Positions 32,797-36,937 of a stretch of 36,937 nucleotides of DNA are shown here, piece after piece. The notes beneath the pieces are model-generated. The model made no database searches. It was not told the DNA's origin and was given only the letters and a program-made list of their open reading frames with translations. Both the position numbers and the translations under genes were made by a program. The stretch is from JBFWWW01 sp050245975 (GTDB lineage: Bacteria > Pseudomonadota > Alphaproteobacteria > Rhizobiales > Hyphomicrobiaceae). Each line of letters starts with the position of its first letter. The first letter of the stretch is position 1. The stretch covers positions 1 to 36,937 of the forward strand of contig JBFWWW010000015.1 of NCBI GenBank assembly GCA_050245975.1. The letters are read 5' to 3'.

Positions 32797-33213
32797 GGCT
32801 GCCGTGCCCTTTGTGAGCGCGAAGAACGCCGCCATGCCGTCGCTGTCGTAGATGATCTCGACGGACACGACCCGCTCGTTCTCGATCTGCACGAACAGCC
32901 GCATCAGGCCGTCGATCCCGAGCCCGGTCCGCAGATGGCGGTAGGCGAACTTGATCTGGCACGCGTGCCGGCCGTTGACCGTCTGCATCCGCAGCAGCCG
33001 GAACTCCTTCACCTCGATCTGCTTGGACAGCATCTCGAGCCGCCGCACGAGCATGTCGCGGCCGCGGCAATCGCCCAGCACCTCGGGGCCGTAGGCCGGC
33101 GTATGGACAAAGTACGTCACGTCATCGGCGAAGACGCTCGCGACGGTTTCGAGATCGCCGCTCGCGACCGTGGCAACGAGCCCTTCCACCAGAAGGCTAT
33201 TGGCAACCCGCAT
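32794..33213 (-). CDS. NTF2-like (SnoaL-type) protein
   Basis: 139 residues. The cone-shaped NTF2 fold is suggested by LLVEGLVATVASGDLETVASVFADDVTYFVHTPAYGPEVLGDCRGRDMLVRRLEML and RLFVQIENERVVSVEIIYDSDGMAAFF. These folds serve as small-molecule isomerases, hydratases or ligand carriers; nothing here fixes the substrate. ATG at 33213 is chosen. The TAG stop lies within the outer edge of repeat block 2 (GCCTAG), so the last codons may derive from the repeat. A good promoter lies upstream. Confidence 0.83.
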   Translation of the reverse strand: MRVANSLLVEGLVATVASGDLETVASVFADDVTYFVHTPAYGPEVLGDCRGRDMLVRRLEMLSKQIEVKEFRLLRMQTVNGRHACQIKFAYRHLRTGLGIDGLMRLFVQIENERVVSVEIIYDSDGMAAFFALTKGTAA

Positions 33214-33245
33214 TCCCGCTTGCCCCCTGTCCGCTCTTCGAAGCA

Positions 33246-33296
33246 ACTATAGGATCGGGGCTTGTTCTGTCCAGAGAATGTTTTGCCCTACAGAAC
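33246..33296 (-). promoter_or_regulatory. promoter and dyad upstream of the NTF2-like gene
   Basis: Read leftward, TGGACA (plus 33268-33273) and TATAGT (plus 33246-33251) form a -35/-10 pair with a 16-bp spacer, five of six bases matching each consensus. A perfect dyad GTTCTGT (33264-33270) / ACAGAAC (33290-33296) overlaps the -35, suggesting an operator. The start codon is 33 bp further. Confidence 0.55.
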
Positions 33297-33303
33297 GGTG
33301 CGG

Positions 33304-34125
33304 TCAGATGATCGCGTGCCGCACCCGCGCGGACACCCATTCGCTCAGCAGCACCGCGCACAGGATGACGATCAGGATCATGGTCACCTGCGGCCATGCC
33401 AGCGTCGACAGCGAGGCGTCGAGCTGCAGGCCGATGCCGCCGGCGCCGACGAGCCCGAGGATGGCGGACTCGCGGATATTGATGTCCCAGCGGTACACCG
33501 AGATGCCGGCGAATGCGGGCAGGATCTGCGGCACGACGGCGTAGTCGAGCACCTGGGCCCGCGTTCCGCCCGCGGCCGTGACCGCCTCGACCTGCTTGGG
33601 ATCGATCTCCTCGATGGCCTCATAGAGGAGCTTGCCGACAAACCCCAGCGACCGCATGGCGATCGCGATGGTGCCCGCCAGCACCCCGGGGCCGATGATC
33701 GACACCAGCAGCAGGCCCCAGATGAGCCCGTTGATGGAGCGCGACGCCACGATGATGAGCAGCGCCAGCGGGCGCACGAACAGCAGCGACGGCGTCGTGT
33801 TGCGCGCGGCGAGGAACGCCAGCGGCGTGCCGAGCACCACCGCCAGCAGCGTCCCGATGGTCGCGATGTTGAGCGTCTCCCAGATCGGCCACCAGAGCTT
33901 CGACAGGTAGCTCCAGCGCGGCGGGAACATCCGGCTGGCGATGTCGGCCGCCTGCGCCGGCGCCGACGTCACGAAGGCCCAGATGGTGTCCTTCGTCATC
34001 ACCTTCCAGCTCACGACGGCCACGGCGACGAACAGCAGCCACGCGAACCACAGCGCCAGCCGCTGCGGGCCGGTGCGATGGCGCCACTGCGGATGCGCCT
34101 CACGCGTCGGGATGCTCGCGGCCAT
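33304..34125 (-). CDS. phnE: phosphonate/phosphite-type ABC transporter permease PhnE (second)
   Basis: 273 residues. Membrane permease with the binding-protein-dependent coupling motif EAVTAAGGTRAQVLDYAVVPQILPAFAGISVYRWDINIRESAILGLVGAGGIG, typical of PhnE. About six spans; TLNIATIGTLLAVVLGTPLAFLAARN is the conserved second span region. ATG at 34125 overlaps the preceding stop by one base (TGATG), so the two permeases are coupled. The frame runs upstream to 35397 in antisense-like sequence, which is not coding. Confidence 0.9.
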   Translation of the reverse strand: MAASIPTREAHPQWRHRTGPQRLALWFAWLLFVAVAVVSWKVMTKDTIWAFVTSAPAQAADIASRMFPPRWSYLSKLWWPIWETLNIATIGTLLAVVLGTPLAFLAARNTTPSLLFVRPLALLIIVASRSINGLIWGLLLVSIIGPGVLAGTIAIAMRSLGFVGKLLYEAIEEIDPKQVEAVTAAGGTRAQVLDYAVVPQILPAFAGISVYRWDINIRESAILGLVGAGGIGLQLDASLSTLAWPQVTMILIVILCAVLLSEWVSARVRHAII

Positions 34126-34931
34126 CACGTCACCCACCGGCGGATGTGGCTCGACAGGTATTCGGCCATGAAGACGATGGCGATGATGATCATCAGGATC
34201 GCGGCGGCGACGTCGTACTCGTAGCGCGAGATGGCGGTGTTGAGCGTCGCCCCGATGCCGCCCGCGCCGACGATGCCGACCACCGCCGACTCGCGGAAAT
34301 TGATGTCGAAGCGGTAGAGCGACAGGCCCACCAGGCGCGGCATCACCTGCGGCTGGACGCCGTAGTTGAGCACCTGCAGCCAGCTCGCGCCCGTGGCCCG
34401 CATGGCTTCCGCCTGCGCCTCCTCGATGTCCTCGATGTCCTCCGCCAGCAGCTTGCCGAGGAAGCCGATGGTCGCGAACGTGATGGTGAGGAAGCCCGCG
34501 AACGTGCCGAAGCCGAACATGGCGACGAAGAACACGGCATAGAGGATTTCCTGGAACGAGCGGGCGACGGCGACGATGGCGCGGCACAGGAAATAGACCG
34601 GCCGCGGCGCGATGTTGCGCGCGGCCCCGATGCCGACGGGGATCGACAGCGCGATGCCGGCGATGGTGGCGCACACCGTCATGGTGATGCTCTCGCGCAG
34701 CCCGATGACGATGTCCTCGGCGCGCGATGTGAAGTTCGGCTGCAGGAAGCCCTCGACAAAGCGCCAGCCGCGCCCCAGCCCCTCGGCCAGCCGCGCCCAG
34801 TTGATGCTCATGGAGCCCAGCGCGAGCGCCAGGTAGGCCGCCGCGCCGATGGCCAGCGTCCAGCGCAGCGCGGGGCTGGTGATGAACGGCGGCCGGCGCC
34901 ACGTGCGCCCGCCCGCGACGGCCTCGCTCAT
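34125..34931 (-). CDS. phnE: phosphonate/phosphite-type ABC transporter permease PhnE (first)
   Basis: 268 residues. ESITMTVCATIAGIALSIPVGIGAARNIAPRPVYFLCRAIVAVARSFQEILYAVFFV and EAMRATGASWLQVLNYGVQPQVMPRLVGLSLYRFDINFRESAVVGIVGAGGIG are PhnE signatures. A paralogue of the second permease, with which it probably forms a heterodimeric pore. ATG at 34931 overlaps the PhnC stop by 4 nt. Confidence 0.9.
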   Translation of the reverse strand: MSEAVAGGRTWRRPPFITSPALRWTLAIGAAAYLALALGSMSINWARLAEGLGRGWRFVEGFLQPNFTSRAEDIVIGLRESITMTVCATIAGIALSIPVGIGAARNIAPRPVYFLCRAIVAVARSFQEILYAVFFVAMFGFGTFAGFLTITFATIGFLGKLLAEDIEDIEEAQAEAMRATGASWLQVLNYGVQPQVMPRLVGLSLYRFDINFRESAVVGIVGAGGIGATLNTAISRYEYDVAAAILMIIIAIVFMAEYLSSHIRRWVT

Positions 34932-35761
34932 GCGCTGGCCTCGAGCTTGTCGCGCGTCGGCATCGGCGTCGCGGCGGCCGCGTCTTCCGCGTCCTCCTTG
35001 TACTTGGCCGACAGCGCGGTCCAGTCCTCCTCGCCGTAGATGGCGACCAGCGTATCCTGGGTGAGGCCGGAGGGCGGCCCGTCATAGACCACCTTGCCGG
35101 CGCGCAGCCCGACGATGCGCCCGACGAACATCTGCGCCAGGGCGACGTCATGGATGTTGATGACGGCGGCGAGCCGCCGCTCCGCGCAGATCTCGCAGAT
35201 GAGGCGCATGATCTGCCGCGACGTCTTGGGATCGAGGCTCGCCGTCGGCTCGTCGACCAGCAGCAGGTCGGGGTCCTGCTCCAGCGCCCGCGCGATGCCG
35301 ACGCGCTGGCGCTGGCCGCCCGACAGGGCGTCCGCGCGCTTGTTGACGTGATCGGTGAGCCCGACGCGGTCGAGCAGCCGGAACGCCTTGTCGACATCGG
35401 CCTGCGGGAAGCGGCGCAGCCACGAGCGCCAGAACGGCACGTAGCCGAGCCGCCCTGACAGCACGTTCTCCATCACCGTCAGCCGCTCGACGAGGGCGAA
35501 CTCCTGGAAGATCATGCCGATGCGGCGCCGCGCCTCGCGCAGATGCCGCCGCGACACGCCCGTGATCTCCATCTCGCCGACGAAGATCTGTCCCGATGTC
35601 GGCTCCACCAGCCGGTTGACGCAGCGGATCAGCGTCGACTTGCCGGCGCCCGAGGGCCCGATGAGACCGACCACCTCGCCGGCCGCCACGCCGAGGCTGA
35701 CACCGCCCAGCGCCTGGTCGCCCGTGCGATAGCGCTTGGAGAGATCGACGACGCGCAGCAC
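34928..35761 (-). CDS. phnC: phosphonate/phosphite-type ABC transporter ATPase PhnC
   Basis: 277 residues. Walker A GPSGAGKSTLIRCVNRLVEP, the PhnC-typical IGMIFQEFALVERLTVMENVLSGRLGY, signature LSGGQRQRVGIARAL, Walker B LLLVDEPTASLDP, and H-loop NIHDVALA. The C-terminal 30 residues are an Ala/Glu-rich extension. The start is GTG at 35761, 13 nt before the end of phnD spacing. It energises the two PhnE permeases. Confidence 0.92.
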   Translation of the reverse strand: MLRVVDLSKRYRTGDQALGGVSLGVAAGEVVGLIGPSGAGKSTLIRCVNRLVEPTSGQIFVGEMEITGVSRRHLREARRRIGMIFQEFALVERLTVMENVLSGRLGYVPFWRSWLRRFPQADVDKAFRLLDRVGLTDHVNKRADALSGGQRQRVGIARALEQDPDLLLVDEPTASLDPKTSRQIMRLICEICAERRLAAVINIHDVALAQMFVGRIVGLRAGKVVYDGPPSGLTQDTLVAIYGEEDWTALSAKYKEDAEDAAAATPMPTRDKLEASA

Positions 35762-35774
35762 GTTCCGCCCCGGC

Positions 35775-36740
35775 CTACTTGCAGCCGTAGGAGACGTGCA
35801 TCGCCGTATCGACGTCGCGGATGATCTGCCAGTGCTCCTTGTAGGTGATGGGCATGAACGTGTTGATCGGCGGATGGTTGTTCTTGAACTCGTTGAGCAG
35901 CGCCGAGCCCTCCCACGGGAAGCTGAAGAAGGCCTCTTCGATCTTCTTCGCCAGCTCCGGCTTCAGGTTGTTGACGTAGCCGTAGGCCGACGAGGGAAAG
36001 CTCGGCGACGCGTAGATCGACTTGATCTGGTCGGCCTTGAGCGCGTTGCGCGCGATCATGCGGTTGAGCACCGAGTTGGCGATGGCGGCGGCCGGATAAT
36101 CCTTGTTCGCGACACCCAGGATCGAGTTGTCGTGCTTGCCCGAGAACACGGCCTCGTAGTCCTTGCCCACGTCGAGATGAAACTTGTCGCGCAGGATGGC
36201 GGCGGGCGCCTTGTAGCCGGAGTTCGACGTCTCGGCCGTGAAGGCGACCTTCTTGCCCTTCAGGTCCTCGACCTTCTCGATGCCCGAGCCCGGATACGTG
36301 ATGATTTCCATCTTGTAGCCGTAGGTGCCGGCCTTGTCGGCCATGATGGCGAACGGCACGAACCCGGCGCAATTGACCGCCAGCGGCGTCGCGCCCGTGT
36401 TGAAGCCCGCCACGTGCAGCCGGCCGGCGCGCATCGCCTCGATCTGCGCCGCATTGGACTGCACGGGGAAGAACTGCACGCGCTTGCCCGTGACCTTCTC
36501 GAGGTGCTTCAGGAAGCCGTCCCACACCTTGGCGTAGACGGCCGGGTCCTCGACCGGCGTGTAGGCGAAAACGAGCACGGGCGGATCGACCAGGTCCTTG
36601 GCGTCCGCCGGCGGGTCGGCGACCAGGTCGCCGTTGCCGTCCTTGAAGCGTGCATCGAGCGCCCCGGCCGGCAGGCTGAGCCCGATCGCGGCCAGCATCG
36701 CAATGAACGCACAGGCGAGTGTTCTGATTGTTGATGGCAT
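35775..36740 (-). CDS. phnD: phosphate/phosphite/phosphonate-type binding protein PhnD
   Basis: 321 residues. The N-terminus (TLACAFIAMLAAIGLSLPAGALD) is a signal peptide. The mature protein has LVFAYTPVEDPAVYAKVWDGFLKHLEKVTGKRVQFF, AQIEAMRAGRLHVAGFNTGATPLAV, VEDLKGKKVAFTAETSNSGYKAPAAIL and AYGYVNNLKPELAKKIEEAFFSFPWEGS, matching PhnD-family binding proteins. The ligand could be phosphonate, phosphite or phosphate; the sequence does not decide. First gene of phnD-phnC-phnE-phnE; no C-P lyase, ptxD or htx gene is in the window. Confidence 0.9.
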   Translation of the reverse strand: MPSTIRTLACAFIAMLAAIGLSLPAGALDARFKDGNGDLVADPPADAKDLVDPPVLVFAYTPVEDPAVYAKVWDGFLKHLEKVTGKRVQFFPVQSNAAQIEAMRAGRLHVAGFNTGATPLAVNCAGFVPFAIMADKAGTYGYKMEIITYPGSGIEKVEDLKGKKVAFTAETSNSGYKAPAAILRDKFHLDVGKDYEAVFSGKHDNSILGVANKDYPAAAIANSVLNRMIARNALKADQIKSIYASPSFPSSAYGYVNNLKPELAKKIEEAFFSFPWEGSALLNEFKNNHPPINTFMPITYKEHWQIIRDVDTAMHVSYGCK

Positions 36741-36866
36741 TTCGCGGGCGCTCCCTCGGGTGGTGTTCTTGTCTGACTTGCGGGAGACTAGTGCAGTCCG
36801 CAGCCGCGCGGAAGCGACCGCTTGGCCGTCGCGCCAAAAATATCGCCGGGCCGCCGCTTCGGGACG

Positions 36867-36937
36867 CTACTCCTTCGGTTTGTGCTTGACCCGGCCCGGG
36901 TTGCGTGTCCCTCCGGCCGGAACCGCCCGCTCCTCCT
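36867..36937 (-). CDS. C-terminal end of an unidentified protein, cut by window edge
   Basis: Reading leftward from the right edge, an open frame ends at TAG (plus 36867-36869) with a last stretch GGTRNPGRVKHKPKE, basic and polar like a protein tail. The rest lies outside the window. The product is not identified. It would be transcribed toward phnD, whose start is 126 bp further. Confidence 0.4.
   Translation of the reverse strand, partial: EERAVPAGGTRNPGRVKHKPKE

Noticed and set aside
34126..35397. Upstream extension of the second PhnE frame to 697 residues
   Set aside because: The extension is an out-of-frame reading of phnC and the first phnE; ATG at 34125 with a TGATG overlap gives a normal PhnE length.

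Overview
The window is a high-GC chromosomal segment with tightly packed operons. The gene content and linkages (rpoZ beside a NYN/LabA-type protein and folK; dapA-smpB; a DUF3775 protein; a BON/OmpA-like envelope protein; a bactofilin; a PaaX-controlled phenylacetate cluster) fit an alphaproteobacterium of the order Hyphomicrobiales. The genus cannot be fixed from the sequence alone. No transposase, integrase, phage gene, tRNA, rRNA or CRISPR array was seen.

Layout. 1-8350: housekeeping block. It holds rpoZ (cut by the left edge), folK, a NYN-domain protein, a family 5 uracil-DNA glycosylase, a DUF3775 protein, the leftward string dapA-smpB-GNAT-peroxiredoxin, and a rightward soluble lytic transglycosylase. 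8436-9362 is an alpha/beta hydrolase, followed by about 400 bp of non-coding, repeat-bearing DNA. 9771-13864: a leftward three-gene unit made of a BON-repeat/OmpA-like protein, a 34-residue single-span microprotein, and a membrane-anchored protein with three copies of a helix-hairpin-helix-like domain.

14090-27221: the phenylacetate region. A HAAT-type (Liv-like) ABC transporter (binding protein, two permeases, two ATPases) lies divergent from paaG-paaI-paaK. The leftward operon paaA-[DUF3291]-[cupin]-paaB-paaC-paaD-paaE follows, with paaX upstream of it. Two 38-bp dyads with arms of the TGTTACA type lie in the transporter/paaG divergent promoter and in the paaA promoter, so the transporter, the ligase and the ring epoxidase are probably co-regulated, most simply by PaaX. 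PaaK makes phenylacetyl-CoA, PaaABCDE epoxidises its ring, PaaG isomerises the epoxide and PaaI hydrolyses dead-end thioesters. Ring cleavage and beta-oxidation genes (paaZ, F, H, J) are not in the window.

27452-33213: accessory genes: a secreted caspase-like protein, DUF1801, an SDR, an orphan ParA, a bactofilin, a glycine-rich hydrophobic small protein and an NTF2-like protein. Two composite repeat blocks of about 270-300 bp, inverted relative to each other, bracket the stretch 28.9-32.8 kb. 33304-36740: a phnD-phnC-phnE-phnE importer with no C-P lyase or phosphite dehydrogenase beside it. A truncated gene enters from the right edge.

Start codons were chosen from ribosome-binding sites and family lengths by eye. 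No alignment or database search was run, so family names rest on recognised motifs.
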